In this document: positions 11,393 to 22,603 of the stretch, one piece after another
Layout: each line of letters opens with the position of its first letter
Numbering within the stretch: the stretch's first letter is position 1
The notes under the pieces: generated by a model
What the model saw: the letters and a program-made list of their open reading frames with translations, nothing else
The model's database searches: none
Told to the model about the DNA's origin: nothing
Assembly (NCBI RefSeq): GCF_000420405.1
Contig: NZ_ATUW01000006.1
Coordinates: 1-64,000 of the forward strand
Source of the DNA: Winkia neuii subsp. neuii DSM 8576
GTDB taxonomy: Bacteria; Actinomycetota; Actinomycetes; Actinomycetales; Actinomycetaceae
Reading direction: 5' to 3'
Length of the DNA: 64,000 nucleotides
Made by a program: the position numbers and the translations under genes

Positions 11393-12087
11393 TGGCACGC
11401 ATTGGTGTGGTAACTTTCCCCGGCACGCTCGACGACGGGGACGCGCGCAGGGCGGTGCGCTTGGCAGGCGCCGAACCGGTCCGTCTTTGGCATAAGGATG
11501 CCGATTTGCACGGGGTTGACGCGGTTATTTTACCCGGTGGGTTTTCTTACGGCGATTACTTGCGCTGTGGGGCTATTTCGTCATTTGCGCCGGTTATGAG
11601 CCAGGTGGTTGACGAAGCTAAGAAAGGTTTGCCGGTGCTGGGTATTTGCAACGGCTTCCAGGTGTTGTGTGAAGCGCATTTGCTACCCGGGGCCCTTATC
11701 CGCAACGATCACCAGCGTTTTATCTGCCGCGACCAAAAATTGCTCGTGCAAAATGCTTCTACGGTGTGGACTCGCGAATTTTCCCAGGGCGATACCATCA
11801 CCATTCCTTTGAAGAATGGCGAGGGCAACTTCCAACTTGATCCGGAGGGCTTGGAAAGGCTCGAGGGGCAGGGCCAGGTGGTGTTCCGCTACCTCGAGGT
11901 GAATCCGAACGGGTCTATGAACGACATTGCTGGAGTCTGTAACGAGGCCGGCAATGTGGTTGGGCTCATGCCCCACCCAGAGCATGCGGTGGAGCAGGGC
12001 TTTGGTCCCGAGTCTGAAGCCGGACCGCATGGAGGCACCGATGGGCTCGGATTGTTTAAATCCGTCCTCGAATCGCTGCTTTCTTGA
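11392..12087 (+). CDS. purQ: FGAM synthetase subunit PurQ (glutaminase)
   Basis: PurQ hydrolyses glutamine and passes ammonia to PurL. It is a class I glutamine amidotransferase of 231 residues, with the nucleophile Cys86 in LGICNGFQ and the His/Glu pair in MPHPEHAVE. It starts at GTG 11392, overlapping the purS stop by one base. Confidence 0.96.
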   Translation: MARIGVVTFPGTLDDGDARRAVRLAGAEPVRLWHKDADLHGVDAVILPGGFSYGDYLRCGAISSFAPVMSQVVDEAKKGLPVLGICNGFQVLCEAHLLPGALIRNDHQRFICRDQKLLVQNASTVWTREFSQGDTITIPLKNGEGNFQLDPEGLERLEGQGQVVFRYLEVNPNGSMNDIAGVCNEAGNVVGLMPHPEHAVEQGFGPESEAGPHGGTDGLGLFKSVLESLLS

Positions 12088-12327
12088 TTATCCCCAACTT
12101 TCCCACAGGCTCTGCAGCGGTTTCGTTACCTGTGCACAACCCTGTGGACAAAACCTGTGGATAACTTTAGTGAACTAAACTGCAACTAAACGGAGCTTAA
12201 TGTGGTAACCGCACAGTTCTGCGAAAAAGTCAACTTTCAAGTGAAACTTGAGGCTGATTCGATTTGCGTTCTTATCCCCTGGAAAACTGGGGATAACTGT
12301 GGATTACCTGCTCCTAGTTGTGGATAA
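12088..12327 (+). promoter_or_regulatory. Cluster of DnaA-box-like 9-mers
   Basis: Two exact TGTGGATAA boxes stand at 12156-12164 and 12319-12327. Single-mismatch copies are TTATCCCCA (12088), TGTGGACAA (12143), TGGGGATAA (12288) and TGTGGATTA (12298); TGTGCACAA (12131) and TTATCCCCT (12272) differ at two bases. Three left boxes run in one direction at 12- to 13-base steps. The stretch is non-coding and fills the purQ-purL gap. It could bind DnaA as a titration or regulatory site, control purL, or be a replication-related element; dnaA and dnaN are not nearby. Confidence 0.65.
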
Positions 12328-12411
12328 AACAGAATTTTTGTGGCTAGATTTTCCTGGCTAAAGGCACTTATGAAAAACCTCACCCAAGCTCAGAAACGAG
12401 ACGGAGAAGCG

Positions 12412-14793
12412 ATGAGCAACAAACCGGCAACAGAGCACCCCGACACGGTTGCGGACGCGGCGGCAAGCCCCGATACCCCCATGCCGTACGCCGAGCTGGG
12501 CCTCAAAGACGACGAGTATGCAGATATCAAGAGGCTACTCGGGCGCCGTCCTACTAACGCGGAACTGGCCATGTATTCGGTCATGTGGTCCGAGCACTGC
12601 AGTTACAAGTCCTCTAAGAAGCACTTGGGCGAACAGTTCGGAGGGAAGACCACCGCCCAGATGAAAGAGCGCCTGCTGGTAGGCATGGGCCAAAATGCCG
12701 GCGTTGTGGATGTGGGCGACGGGATGGCGGTAACCTTCAAGGTGGAATCGCACAACCACCCTTCGTTCGTGGAGCCCTACCAGGGGGCAGCCACTGGCGT
12801 AGGCGGCATTGTCCGCGACATTATTGCGATGGGAGCGCGTCCGGTAGCCGTCATGGACCAGCTGCGTTTCGGTGCCCCCACTCACCCGGACACCGCCCGG
12901 GTCGTGCATGGGGTCGTGGCAGGAGTCGGAGGGTACGGAAACTGTTTAGGCCTGCCCAACATTGGTGGCGAGACAGAATTTGATCCCTCCTACCAGGGCA
13001 ATCCTCTAGTGAACGCTCTCTGTGTGGGGGTTTTGCGCCACGAGGACATCCACCTAGCTAACGCCGAGGGCGTAGGTAACAAGGTGGTGCTCTTTGGGGC
13101 CCGTACCGGTGGGGACGGCATTGGCGGTGCCTCGATCTTGGCTTCCGAGACCTTCGATCACGGCATGCCGGCCAAGCGTCCTTCGGTCCAGGTGGGCGAC
13201 CCCTTCATGGAGAAGGTGCTGATCGAGTGCTGCTTGGAACTCTTCGCAGCGGACCTAGTTGAAGGAATCCAAGATCTGGGTGCGGCCGGCATTTCCTGTG
13301 CCACCTCGGAACTTGCTTCCAACGGCAACTCCGGGATGCACGTCGACCTCGAAAATGTGTTGCTGCGCGACCCCACGCTCACGGCAGGCGAAATCCTAAT
13401 GTCGGAATCGCAGGAGCGCATGATGGCGGTCGTGTCCGCGGACAAGATCGACGCGTTCATGGACGTAATCGACAAGTGGGACGTGGAAGCGTCTGTGATC
13501 GGTGAGGTGACGGGCGACGGCCGGCTGACCATTGACCATTTCGGCGAACGTATTGTCGACGTAGATCCCAAGACCGTCGCTCACGACGGGCCCGTATGCG
13601 ACCGCCCTTACGCGCGGCCGGCCTGGCAAGACGCGCTTCAGAAGGACAGCTCGGATAAGTTGGAACGCTCCGCTGCTTCGGCGGTGCTGAAAGAGCAGTT
13701 GCAAAAGATCGTGCTCAGCCCAAATGGTGCCTCGAAGGCATGGGTTACTAAACAGTACGATCGCTACGTGCGGGGAAATACGGCCCTCGCGCAACCGGAC
13801 GACGCAGGGGTTATTCGAGTCAGCGAAGAATCGAACCGGGGTGTCGCAATCTCTACGGACGCCAACGGCTGGTACACCAAGTTGGATCCCTACGCTGGGG
13901 CGCAGCAGGCCCTGGCTGAGGCCTACCGCAACGTGTGCACGGTGGGGGCTAAGCCCATGGCTATTACCGACTGCCTGAACTTCGGCAACCCGGAAGACCC
14001 CGATGCTATGTGGCAACTGGTCACTGCTATGACCGGCATGGCCGATGGCTGCAAGGTGCTCGGCACTCCGGTTACCGGGGGGAACGTGTCACTGTACAAC
14101 TCCTCTGGTACCCAAAAAGGTCAGATTGATTCGTCTATCAACCCCACCCCGGTGGTGGGCATGTTGGGGTTGATTGACGACGTGACTAAGGCGATCCCCT
14201 CCGGGTGGCGTAAACCGGGGCTAGCAATTTTGCTGCTGGGGCAAACCAACGACGAACTGGATGGGTCCGCTTGGGCCCGCGAGGTGCACTCCCACTTGGG
14301 TGGGCTACCCCCTAAGGTCGATTTCCAAGCAGAAATGGCCCTGGGGCGCGTGCTTTTGGCCTTGGCCGAAGCCCAGGTAGATGGGCGGCAGGTGCTGGAG
14401 GCCGCCCACGACCTTTCCACCGGCGGACTTGCCGCAGCCGTAGTCGAGGGGGCAGCCCGCTTCGGCGTTGGGGCGAACATCGATTTGGCCCGCGTCGGCT
14501 TCGAAGGGCAAGATGACACAGTCCGCCTGTTCTCGGAATCGCAGGCGCGTGCGCTGGTGGTTGTGCCCGAGGCGGCGGTGTCGCTAGTTGGCGCAGCCGC
14601 TGAGGCCGAGGGCGTGGCTTGCGCTCGCATCGGTACTACCGCCGGGGATCTGGTTACGTTCACGCGCTCTTCCGAGGGGGAGCCGGCTGATTTTGAGGAG
14701 TCCGCCCCCGCGGGGGATCGCTCCGTTATTGCCCTCGATCTGCAGGAGCTCACCGAAGCTTCCAACCAAGTGCTATCGAAACTGTTTGACTAG
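12412..14793 (+). CDS. purL: FGAM synthetase subunit PurL
   Basis: PurL is the ATP-dependent synthetase subunit for FGAM formation. The 793-residue length and motifs ([54 protein letters not shown]) identify the small PurL type that needs PurQ and PurS. I chose ATG 12412, ten bases behind GGAGA; an upstream GTG 12340 would add 24 residues over the DnaA-box region. It is separated from purQ by the 320-base gap described above. Confidence 0.95.
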   Translation: MSNKPATEHPDTVADAAASPDTPMPYAELGLKDDEYADIKRLLGRRPTNAELAMYSVMWSEHCSYKSSKKHLGEQFGGKTTAQMKERLLVGMGQNAGVVDVGDGMAVTFKVESHNHPSFVEPYQGAATGVGGIVRDIIAMGARPVAVMDQLRFGAPTHPDTARVVHGVVAGVGGYGNCLGLPNIGGETEFDPSYQGNPLVNALCVGVLRHEDIHLANAEGVGNKVVLFGARTGGDGIGGASILASETFDHGMPAKRPSVQVGDPFMEKVLIECCLELFAADLVEGIQDLGAAGISCATSELASNGNSGMHVDLENVLLRDPTLTAGEILMSESQERMMAVVSADKIDAFMDVIDKWDVEASVIGEVTGDGRLTIDHFGERIVDVDPKTVAHDGPVCDRPYARPAWQDALQKDSSDKLERSAASAVLKEQLQKIVLSPNGASKAWVTKQYDRYVRGNTALAQPDDAGVIRVSEESNRGVAISTDANGWYTKLDPYAGAQQALAEAYRNVCTVGAKPMAITDCLNFGNPEDPDAMWQLVTAMTGMADGCKVLGTPVTGGNVSLYNSSGTQKGQIDSSINPTPVVGMLGLIDDVTKAIPSGWRKPGLAILLLGQTNDELDGSAWAREVHSHLGGLPPKVDFQAEMALGRVLLALAEAQVDGRQVLEAAHDLSTGGLAAAVVEGAARFGVGANIDLARVGFEGQDDTVRLFSESQARALVVVPEAAVSLVGAAAEAEGVACARIGTTAGDLVTFTRSSEGEPADFEESAPAGDRSVIALDLQELTEASNQVLSKLFD

Positions 14794-14798
14794 GCCGG

Positions 14799-14825
14799 TT
14801 GGCCCCGGGCTCTGCTCGGGGCCAA
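14799..14825 (+). terminator. Hairpin behind purL
   Basis: A 9-bp stem (TTGGCCCCG with CGGGGCCAA) follows the purL stop directly. It lacks a clear T run. It likely ends the purL transcript. Confidence 0.5.
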
Positions 14826-14843
14826 CGATGGTAGCGTGAGTGC

Positions 14844-15221
14844 ATGCCTATTGCGATTTCCGCCCTCTTTACGGTTATTTTGACGCTACAAGCGCTCTAC
14901 TGTCTGTTCTTGGTACTTGCGCCAGGTAGGCAAAATTTTAGGCTGGGCCACCCATTTGGGCTGCCCGTGCGCGAGCTCAAAGCTGACGAGCGCATCTGGC
15001 ACGAAGGCCACCGCGAAGGGCGCGTGTTTTTCCTGCTCGCTATTGTGCTGGCGGTAATAAACATTGTGGCCCTAGTTCTGCTTGCGCCCTCGCTAACTGC
15101 ATTTAGCTGCGTGGTGTCGGGGGTAGGGGCCGTGCTGATCGTGGCGGGAGTGTGGGCTCTAGGGCTAGCAGCGGCCCGTCGGTATGCGCGCCGAGAAGTA
15201 AACGCATCCAAAATTGGGTAG
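14844..15221 (+). CDS. SdpI-like membrane protein
   Basis: This 125-residue protein has three hydrophobic helices (about 5-25, 59-82, 86-110). The stretch between the first two, with conserved-looking basic residues and ADERIWHEGHREG, resembles the SdpI/YhfL type of small integral membrane protein, where an R...W..H pattern precedes helix 2. The assignment is tentative. It ends in a basic cytoplasmic tail. Confidence 0.6.
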   Translation: MPIAISALFTVILTLQALYCLFLVLAPGRQNFRLGHPFGLPVRELKADERIWHEGHREGRVFFLLAIVLAVINIVALVLLAPSLTAFSCVVSGVGAVLIVAGVWALGLAAARRYARREVNASKIG

Positions 15222-15291
15222 TTCTTTATTAATTTTTACCTCTAAGGCGTCCAATGTAAAAATAACTACAGTACACCTAATGGATCCGTAA

Positions 15292-16668
<1,377 letters not shown>

Positions 16669-16735
16669 GCAAGGCAAAACTGGCGGGGTGTGGATCGATT
16701 CACAGTCTAGCGACTGATCGCGTTATCCTTGGTAC

Positions 16736-18022
16736 ATGATTGATCTTCGTGCACTTGAAGCCGATCCCACCCCCGGGTACGCCTCGCAGAAGGCTCGTGG
16801 GGAAGATCCGGCACTAATCGACCAGGCCATAGCAGCAGACCGCAAGCGTCGCGAGGCGCTCAGCGCTTTTGAATCTGCCCGTGCGGAGCAAAAGTCTGTT
16901 TCAAAGTCGGTTGGCAAAGCAAGTCCCGAAGAACGTCCCGCAATCCTGGCTAAGGCCAAGGAGCTAGCGGCCCACGTAAAAGAACTCGAAGCGCAGGCCG
17001 ACCAGGCCGCCCAGCAGGCCCACGACATTGCGATGCAAATCGACAACATCGTAAGTCCAGATGCTCCCACCGGGGGCGAGGAAAACTTTACCGATCTCAA
17101 GCACGTGGGCACTCGCCGCGATTTTGCCGCTGAAGGGTTCGAACCCAAAGACCATTTGGCGGTAGCCGAGGGTCTCGACGCGATAGATATGAAGCGGGGC
17201 GCAAAGGTTTCCGGTTCGCGCTTCTACTACCTGAAGGGGATCGGGGCGCGCATGGAATTGGCGTTCCTAACCATGGCCTGGGATCAGGCCGAGGCGGCAG
17301 GCTTCACGCCGATGATCACCCCCACTATGGTAAGCCCGCAAACCATGGGTGGCACCGGTTTTCTGGGCGCACATGCCGACGAAATCTACTACCTTCCCGC
17401 CGACGAACTATACCTGACCGGCACCTCCGAGGTAGCCCTCGCCGGCTACCACACCAACGAGATCCTGGACCTGTCGGACGGGCCGAAGCGCTACACTGGC
17501 TGGTCCACCTGTTACCGGCGGGAAGCGGGCGCCGCCGGGCGCGACACGCGCGGCATAATCCGCGTCCACCAGTTCAACAAGGTGGAAATGTTCAGCTACT
17601 GCCGCATCGAAGAGGCCGAGGCCGAACACCAGCGCCTGCTGGGGTGGGAACAGGAAATGCTTGCCAAGATGGAACTGCCTTACAGGATTATCGACACTGC
17701 CGCAGGTGATCTAGGTTCTTCAGCTGCACGCAAGTTCGACTGCGAGGCGTGGCTACCCACCCAAGAACGCTGGATGGAGGTCACTTCGACCTCGAACTGT
17801 ACCCAGTTCCAGGCTCGCCGCCTAGGGATTCGTGAACGCATCGAGCAGGACGGGCGGCAGGTCACCCGGCCGGTTGCCACGCTAAACGGTACGTTGGCAA
17901 CTACCCGCTGGCTAGTAGCCCTGTTCGAAAATCACCAGCAGGCAGACGGTTCGCTGTACATTCCCAAGGCCATGCGCTCTTACTTAGGCGGGCGCGAGGT
18001 CGTGGAACCGGTGAATGCATAA
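16736..18022 (+). CDS. serS: Seryl-tRNA synthetase
   Basis: SerRS charges tRNA-Ser; three of its tRNA substrates are encoded in this window. The N-terminal coiled-coil arm covers about residues 20-105. Class II motifs follow: motif 2 around [20 protein letters not shown] and motif 3 around [19 protein letters not shown]. It has 428 residues, the normal length. It overlaps the next HAD gene by eight bases. Confidence 0.96.
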   Translation: MIDLRALEADPTPGYASQKARGEDPALIDQAIAADRKRREALSAFESARAEQKSVSKSVGKASPEERPAILAKAKELAAHVKELEAQADQAAQQAHDIAMQIDNIVSPDAPTGGEENFTDLKHVGTRRDFAAEGFEPKDHLAVAEGLDAIDMKRGAKVSGSRFYYLKGIGARMELAFLTMAWDQAEAAGFTPMITPTMVSPQTMGGTGFLGAHADEIYYLPADELYLTGTSEVALAGYHTNEILDLSDGPKRYTGWSTCYRREAGAAGRDTRGIIRVHQFNKVEMFSYCRIEEAEAEHQRLLGWEQEMLAKMELPYRIIDTAAGDLGSSAARKFDCEAWLPTQERWMEVTSTSNCTQFQARRLGIRERIEQDGRQVTRPVATLNGTLATTRWLVALFENHQQADGSLYIPKAMRSYLGGREVVEPVNA

Positions 18023-19049
18023 GCTCTACAGAACGTTGGCAGCAGAGGGGCTTACCTTTTCGGCCTCGGACAACATGCCTGTGACGGGCACGTTCGTACC
18101 TCCCGAATTTGGTGGGGATCTGCGCGTCAATGGCGGATCGAAGACGGCGCCCCTGCCGCGGGTTGTGGCTGGGGGCGCGCCGGAACACCCACTGGATAGT
18201 GCCGGCCAGAGGCTAATTGTGCCCTCCGAGTTGCGGGATGTGGAACCGAACAGCATGCTGGTTGCCTTCGACATTGACGGCACTATTTTGAATCGTGACG
18301 GCTCAATCTCGCAGGCGGTACTGGACAGTCTGCGGGCGCTAGACCGGGCCGGAGCACACGTGGTTATTGCCACCGGCCGATCTATTCCCGCTGTTGCGGG
18401 GGTGCTCACCTTGCTGCAGCTGCGTCACGGCTACGTAGTTTGTTCAAACGGAGCAGTAACGTTGCGCACCGGGCCTGGCAAAACGGCGGGGGCCATCTCT
18501 TACGAGGTCGTAAAAACAGTTACTTTCCCGCCCGCACCTATCATCGATCGCTTGGTGGAACAGATCCCAGACGCATACATCGGGGTGGAGGCCGTGGGCT
18601 CCGGATTCTTGGTGTCAAAGCATTTCCCTGCGGGCGAGCTCATTGGCGAGCAGCAAGTAGTGGGCCTTAGTGCGCTTCGCGAACGCGAGGTTACGCGCAT
18701 AATTTTGCGGGCGCCCTCGCTAAGCGCAGAGGATTTGAAACGCATTGTAGCCGGCCTGGGAATCGATACGGTGCAGTGGGACATCGGCTGGACAGCTTGG
18801 CTTGACGTGGTGTCGCAGTCTTCTACGAAGGCAACCGCACTAGCGGAACTGACCAAAGTTTTAGGTGTGGACGCTGCCCACACTGTGGCGGTAGGTGACG
18901 GCTCTAACGACGTGGCAATGGTCGACTGGGCCCACTGGGGGCTGGCTATGGAAAACGGTTCCGAGCAAACTAAAGCAGTGGCGCAGGCGGTACTGCCGCC
19001 GGTAACTAAAAATGGGGCCGCCCTAGTTGGGAAACTTTTGTTGAGGTAA
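18015..19049 (+). CDS. HAD-IIB (Cof-like) phosphatase
   Basis: The hydrolase domain starts near residue 81: motif [11 protein letters not shown], motif II IATGRS and motif [16 protein letters not shown] are typical of Cof-type sugar-phosphate or flavin-phosphate phosphatases. The first 80 residues are not part of the fold and look poorly structured. They may be real, given the overlap with serS, or the true start may be further in (for example ATG 18255). A serS-HAD pair occurs in other actinobacteria. Confidence 0.85.
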   Translation: MHKLYRTLAAEGLTFSASDNMPVTGTFVPPEFGGDLRVNGGSKTAPLPRVVAGGAPEHPLDSAGQRLIVPSELRDVEPNSMLVAFDIDGTILNRDGSISQAVLDSLRALDRAGAHVVIATGRSIPAVAGVLTLLQLRHGYVVCSNGAVTLRTGPGKTAGAISYEVVKTVTFPPAPIIDRLVEQIPDAYIGVEAVGSGFLVSKHFPAGELIGEQQVVGLSALREREVTRIILRAPSLSAEDLKRIVAGLGIDTVQWDIGWTAWLDVVSQSSTKATALAELTKVLGVDAAHTVAVGDGSNDVAMVDWAHWGLAMENGSEQTKAVAQAVLPPVTKNGAALVGKLLLR

Positions 19050-19116
19050 CTTCGCCACCCAGCCCGGCACTGTAACCTTAAGTGGTATTCCCCGACGACG
19101 TGGATTAGGAGTAGCT

Positions 19117-20457
19117 GTGGGTTGGTTTAATTCAGTGGAACACAATCGGTGGCTTTCAGAACAGATGAGGGCGTTGCTCGATTTTGGGCGCAACGCTGCG
19201 GTACCCGCAGGGTTCGGGCAGATGGATTTGGACGGCAACGTGGACCCGGCCGATCCGCTGCCCCTGTTCATTACATGCCGGATGGTGCACGTGTATTCAC
19301 TGGGGACGCTCATGGGCATTCCAGGTTGCGGGCCCGTGGTGGACCACGGGATCCGTTCGCTCAGCCTGGCGTTCTACGACCACGAACACGGTGGCTGGTT
19401 CGACCAGATTAGCCCAAAGTTGGACGCACAGGGCCATGGCGTGAATTTAGCGGCAAATAAGATGGCCTATTCGAGCGCCTTTGTGCTGTTGGCCGCGGCC
19501 TCGGCGGCGGTGGCTAACCGGCCGGGCGCCCAGGAGCTACTTTCCAAAGCGATGGCAGATCAGGATCAACATTGGTGGGATCGGCACTACCAAATGGTGG
19601 TGGACGATCGCAGCCTCGATTTTTCTTCGACCTCTTCCTACCGTGGCATGAACGCGAACATGCATACCTGTGAGGCATATTTGGCGTGTGCCGACGTAAC
19701 TGCACAGACTAAATGGCTCGACCGGGCCCTGGCAATACTTGAGCGGATGCGCGTGAACGCACAGGGCAACGGGTGGCGGATTCCAGAGCACTATTCGTCC
19801 GATTGGCAGAGCCAACTCGGTTACAACCAGGACAATCCCGCCGACCAATTCCGCCCCTACGGTTGCACGCCGGGGCACGGGATGGAGTTTGCCAAACTGC
19901 TGATCGCGGCTGGCGGAGCCCTGCGCAGGGCCGGGCGGAAAGTTCCCCACTGGGTGGGCCAGTCGGCGCAAGCACTGTTCGACAGGGCTGGCCAGGACGG
20001 GTGGGCCCGCAATGGCAAGCCCGGCTTTGTTTACACCACTGATGCGCGGGGGCAGGTGGTTATCGCCGATCGCATGCACTGGGTAGTTTGCGAGGCTATA
20101 GGGGCTGCGGTCGCGCTGCGCAGGGCTGAGCTAGATGGCGAAGGCGAACCCGATTTGGGCAAGGTCGAGCATTACGAGCACTGCTACGGCACGTGGATGG
20201 AATATGCCGCCCAGTACGTTATTGCTTCCCCCGGCAAGTGGAACCACCAGCTAGATCAAAACAACCAGTTAGCCACTAGTATTTGGCCGGGCAGGCCCGA
20301 CATATACCATGCGGTACAGGCGCTGTTAGCCGGGCGCGTTCCAGTCAGTCCGGCTTTTGCTCAAGCCATCGACCAGGGGCTACTGGACAGGCCGGAATCG
20401 CTGGGAAAGCAGGTGCCCGGGAGGACGCAGGGAAATGTTGGGGCCGGCGCCTGGTGA
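19117..20457 (+). CDS. AGE-family epimerase/isomerase
   Basis: This 446-residue protein belongs to the N-acylglucosamine 2-epimerase superfamily, an (alpha/alpha)6 barrel that isomerises aldoses and ketoses. Supporting segments are the repeated Trp/His-rich helices, MNANMHTCEAYLA, the DNPADQFRPYGCTPGHGMEFAKL region with its catalytic-type histidines, and HYEHCYGTWMEYA near the C-terminus. It looks most like the YihS/mannose isomerase branch. The substrate is unknown. It starts with GTG behind GGAG. Confidence 0.82.
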   Translation: MGWFNSVEHNRWLSEQMRALLDFGRNAAVPAGFGQMDLDGNVDPADPLPLFITCRMVHVYSLGTLMGIPGCGPVVDHGIRSLSLAFYDHEHGGWFDQISPKLDAQGHGVNLAANKMAYSSAFVLLAAASAAVANRPGAQELLSKAMADQDQHWWDRHYQMVVDDRSLDFSSTSSYRGMNANMHTCEAYLACADVTAQTKWLDRALAILERMRVNAQGNGWRIPEHYSSDWQSQLGYNQDNPADQFRPYGCTPGHGMEFAKLLIAAGGALRRAGRKVPHWVGQSAQALFDRAGQDGWARNGKPGFVYTTDARGQVVIADRMHWVVCEAIGAAVALRRAELDGEGEPDLGKVEHYEHCYGTWMEYAAQYVIASPGKWNHQLDQNNQLATSIWPGRPDIYHAVQALLAGRVPVSPAFAQAIDQGLLDRPESLGKQVPGRTQGNVGAGAW

Positions 20458-20458
20458 C

Positions 20459-21031
20459 CTACTTTAGGGCAGGATCGTAGTGGGCGCGCTCGCCCCCAAC
20501 ATATTTGGGACGAGTGCGTGCCGCACTAACGTGGGCATGTCCGATCTCGGTGCGGGCAAGACGCACCGGGCTGGCAACACGTTTTAGGTGCATGCCAATG
20601 AAGGTGTCGCCAATGTCTAACCCGGCCTCTACGGAAACCTCTTCCACCAACCAGGCATCTTGAATCTGGGCGTAGGCGGCACAGGAGAAAGAACCGCCTG
20701 CGTGAAGCTGGGGTACCGCGTTGACACGCTCGAAGCCGCGTGCCTTAGCGAGCCTGGCGGGCACAACCAGCGCACGATTTAGGTGCTCGCAGCACTGGGC
20801 GATAGGAGTGATACCGCTTCCCTCGGTGGCGTCGGTAACTCCGGCCCACACGGCCTGGCCAACTTCGGGGGAGGAAGCCTTGCCTATGTTGCCTCCAAGA
20901 ATTTCGGAAGAGGAACACCCTACAACTAGGGCATCGCCCTCGGAAAGTTTGGCCTTTTCTAAAAGTTCTTGAACTAATGCCGCGACTTGGGAACGCACTT
21001 GCTCTGTTGAAATGTCGGTTTGCGGTGACAT
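20459..21031 (-). CDS. TIGR01440/UPF0340 family protein
   Basis: The 190-residue protein matches the YwlG/UPF0340 family in its VVGCSSSEILGGNIGKASS segment, the QCCEHLNRALVV motif and the GGSFSCAAYAQ and DIGDTFIGMHLK regions. Its biochemical function is not established. I chose ATG 21031, preceded by AGGAGG on the minus strand; ORF extension to 21061 is possible. It converges with the epimerase gene. Confidence 0.85.
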   Translation of the reverse strand: MSPQTDISTEQVRSQVAALVQELLEKAKLSEGDALVVGCSSSEILGGNIGKASSPEVGQAVWAGVTDATEGSGITPIAQCCEHLNRALVVPARLAKARGFERVNAVPQLHAGGSFSCAAYAQIQDAWLVEEVSVEAGLDIGDTFIGMHLKRVASPVRLARTEIGHAHVSAARTRPKYVGGERAHYDPALK

Positions 21032-21158
21032 TACCCCTCCTAAAATTCGGCAAGGCTGCACCTCCAGTGTATGTGTTAGGGCAAGTTGGGGTGGGCGAGT
21101 GGCTCATTTTCGCCCTGCGGGGGTTAATTGGTTAGACTTATAGGTGCGCTTCGCGTTT

Positions 21159-21245
21159 GGAGAGTTGTCCGAGCGGCCGAAGGAGACGGTCTTGAAAACC
21201 GTTGTGTCAGCAATGGCACCAAGGGTTCGAATCCCTTACTCTCCG
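21159..21245 (+). tRNA. tRNA-Ser(TGA)
   Basis: The acceptor stem GGAGAGT/ACTCTCC, the anticodon loop CTTGAAA (anticodon TGA), a long variable arm and the T-arm GGTTCGAATCC are clear. Discriminator G; no encoded CCA. It decodes UCA and neighbours. The prophage remnant begins about 185 bases downstream. Confidence 0.95.
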
Positions 21246-21251
21246 CATGTG

Positions 21252-21282
21252 CCCCGCCCTTCCGTTGGAATGGCGGGGTTTT
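21252..21282 (+). terminator. Terminator of tRNA-Ser(TGA)
   Basis: Arms CCCCGCC and GGCGGGG with an inner TTCC-GTT-GGAA hairpin are followed by TTTT. It is nearly identical to the hairpin behind tRNA-Ser(GGA) at 214-244. Confidence 0.8.
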
Positions 21283-21398
21283 CCCTTGGAATAGTGCGGA
21301 AAAGTCTGAAAGCCGAATGTGCGTTGATGTGCGTCTATAGCCGCTAATATGCATCTAAATAGACCTAAAATAGACCCAGCAAGCGGGAGGGGGCGTTT

Positions 21399-21443
21399 AT
21401 GGGCAGGGGTAAAGGCGTGGGCAGCGTGGTGTGGCTGTGCTAA
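21399..21443 (+). pseudogene. Possible integrase N-terminal fragment
   Basis: A GGGAGGGGG site precedes a 14-codon frame MGRGKGVGSVVWLC that ends within repeat copy B. The RGxGVGSV start resembles the first residues of many actinophage tyrosine integrases (Arg/Gly-rich, then GSV). The short length makes this a weak call. The 21300-21398 stretch in front has near-direct repeats (CTAAATAGACC/CTAAAATAGACC) but no other gene. Confidence 0.3.
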
Positions 21444-21461
21444 GGGCACGTTAGGGCACGC
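21431..21461 (+). repeat. 31-bp direct repeat, copy B (left border of prophage remnant)
   Basis: These 31 bases are identical to 26682-26712 in the same orientation. The pair encloses the phage gene remnants, as attL and attR would. The core contains two AGGGCACG words ten bases apart; a third follows at 21465-21472. A 21-base inverted copy lies at 118-138. Confidence 0.75.
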
Positions 21462-21501
21462 AGGAGGGCACGAGAAAACCAAGAAGGTTACCAAAATAAC
21501 G

Positions 21502-21699
21502 TTATAACGCGCTTTTTTGTCTTCTGCGTGGCCTCTCCGCATTCCATTCGTCGATCGTTTTTTCAGTCCACCCCTGTACTGGTCTACTGGGCGGTCCGAC
21601 TATGACGTCCGGGGCGGGTAGCTTGTAGCGGCTGAGTGTACCGACGGCCACGCCGATACGCTCAGCAAATTGCTTGCGAGATAGATAATGAACTGTCAT
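21502..21699 (-). CDS. Small helix-turn-helix protein (excisionase/BldC-like)
   Basis: The 65-residue protein reads LSRKQFAERIGVAVGTLSRY, a MerR/BldC/Xis-type helix-turn-helix, followed by a wing ending in WTEKTIDEWNAERP. Such proteins act as phage excisionases or repressors. I chose ATG 21699 with AAAGGGG six bases upstream. It lies just inside the left border repeat, where an excisionase would be expected. It appears intact. Confidence 0.75.
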   Translation of the reverse strand: MTVHYLSRKQFAERIGVAVGTLSRYKLPAPDVIVGPPSRPVQGWTEKTIDEWNAERPRRRQKSAL

Positions 21700-21762
21700 T
21701 GTTACCCCTTTCTTCTCGATGTGAGGCTCACACGCTATCAAACCGTGCTCGCGGCGGAGGGA

Positions 21763-22129
21763 TCACGTTGAGGCGCCGTAGTCTCGCGAATCGTAAAGGG
21801 TAGCAATAAAGTCCTTGCTCCCCATCCACTGCCATGTACGCATGACTCCGCCTTGAACTGCAGGTGCTTTTTGTCTTTGCTATTTGTCACCTTAGCGAAG
21901 GATCCCTTAGATAGTCAGAGGTCCTGCCGGCCCGTCGACTAGTTGAAGCCAAGATTCGCCTTGGGCACACCATTTGTAAATGCCTTGCAGAAGAAAGGGA
22001 ACTTTATCGTTGCGTTTGAGCTGGTAATTTCCTGGAGCGGGATCCGTTGACCCACTGACAGGTTCTTCAGCATCTCCGTTACCGGTAGCAGCAGAAGAGG
22101 AAGCTCTCTGCGAATCACCCGGGTCACTT
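21763..22129 (-). other. Degenerate stretch without a clear gene
   Basis: On the minus strand a frame from about 22129 down to 21907 ends with a passage (NYQLKRNDKVPFLLQGIYKW and on to a TAA) that looks protein-like, but it has no start codon and no family I recognise. Further down, a 26-codon frame at 21843-21763 (MRTWQWMGSKDFIATLYDSR onward) has a GGCGGAG site. Both may be scraps of lost phage genes. Confidence 0.3.
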
Positions 22130-22460
22130 TGCCACAGCGCACACGTCCCCTCAACCCTACGAATACGTCTGCTTCTTTGCGGGTAAACGCAGCCCGCGAG
22201 CGCTGCCGCTTCTTCTTGTGCTTTGGCTGCTTCGCGGACGGCCTCGTGAGCTGCTAAGGCTTCACGGCCCCGGTGATGTTAGGGGTGATCTGAATGTCCC
22301 AGTCGGAGTGGTCTACTCCTTCTTCCCACAGGTCAAGATAATCAATGATTTCACTGCGAGCTTTCGCGAGGGTGGGGGCTTGGGTGACCCGGCCTTCACC
22401 GAGGTCGAGTTCCCATCCGCCACTGAAGCGGGAAGCTTGGACGCGAACACGGTTAGTCAT
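22130..22460 (-). pseudogene. Frameshifted HicB-like antitoxin
   Basis: ATG 22460 follows AGGAGT and opens a frame of 68 codons (MTNRVRVQASRFSGGWELDL...) with the HicB-type partial RNase H-like start, ending at 22254. The adjoining frame continues with EALAAHEAVREAAKAQEEAA, the helix that normally follows, and a third frame adds TRKEADVFVG, resembling the terminal helix-turn-helix. Two shifts therefore break one ancestral gene of about 110 codons. The intact N-terminal part may still be made. Confidence 0.55.
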
Positions 22461-22603
22461 TTCGACTCCTATCGATAGCTTTGAGTACCTGGTACACAAC
22501 GCCTTTAGAAATGATCTTGTGGTGAGGAAGGATGGGGAAGACGGGTCTTTGCACCATGGTCACACAAAAATAAAGGCGAGGAGAGATGCGGTCTAACCAC
22601 AGC

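Noticed and set aside
12088-12411. Chromosomal replication origin
   Set aside because: The DnaA boxes are striking, but dnaA, dnaN, rpmH or gyrB are not nearby and no clear AT-rich unwinding element is visible; I kept the neutral call of a DnaA-box cluster.
21128-21354. Small open frames on both strands over tRNA-Ser(TGA)
   Set aside because: They read through the tRNA and its terminator and have no start sites of their own.
22218-22596. Plus-strand open frames in the prophage left part
   Set aside because: They are complements of the HicB-type minus-strand coding remnant and lack ribosome sites and similarity.
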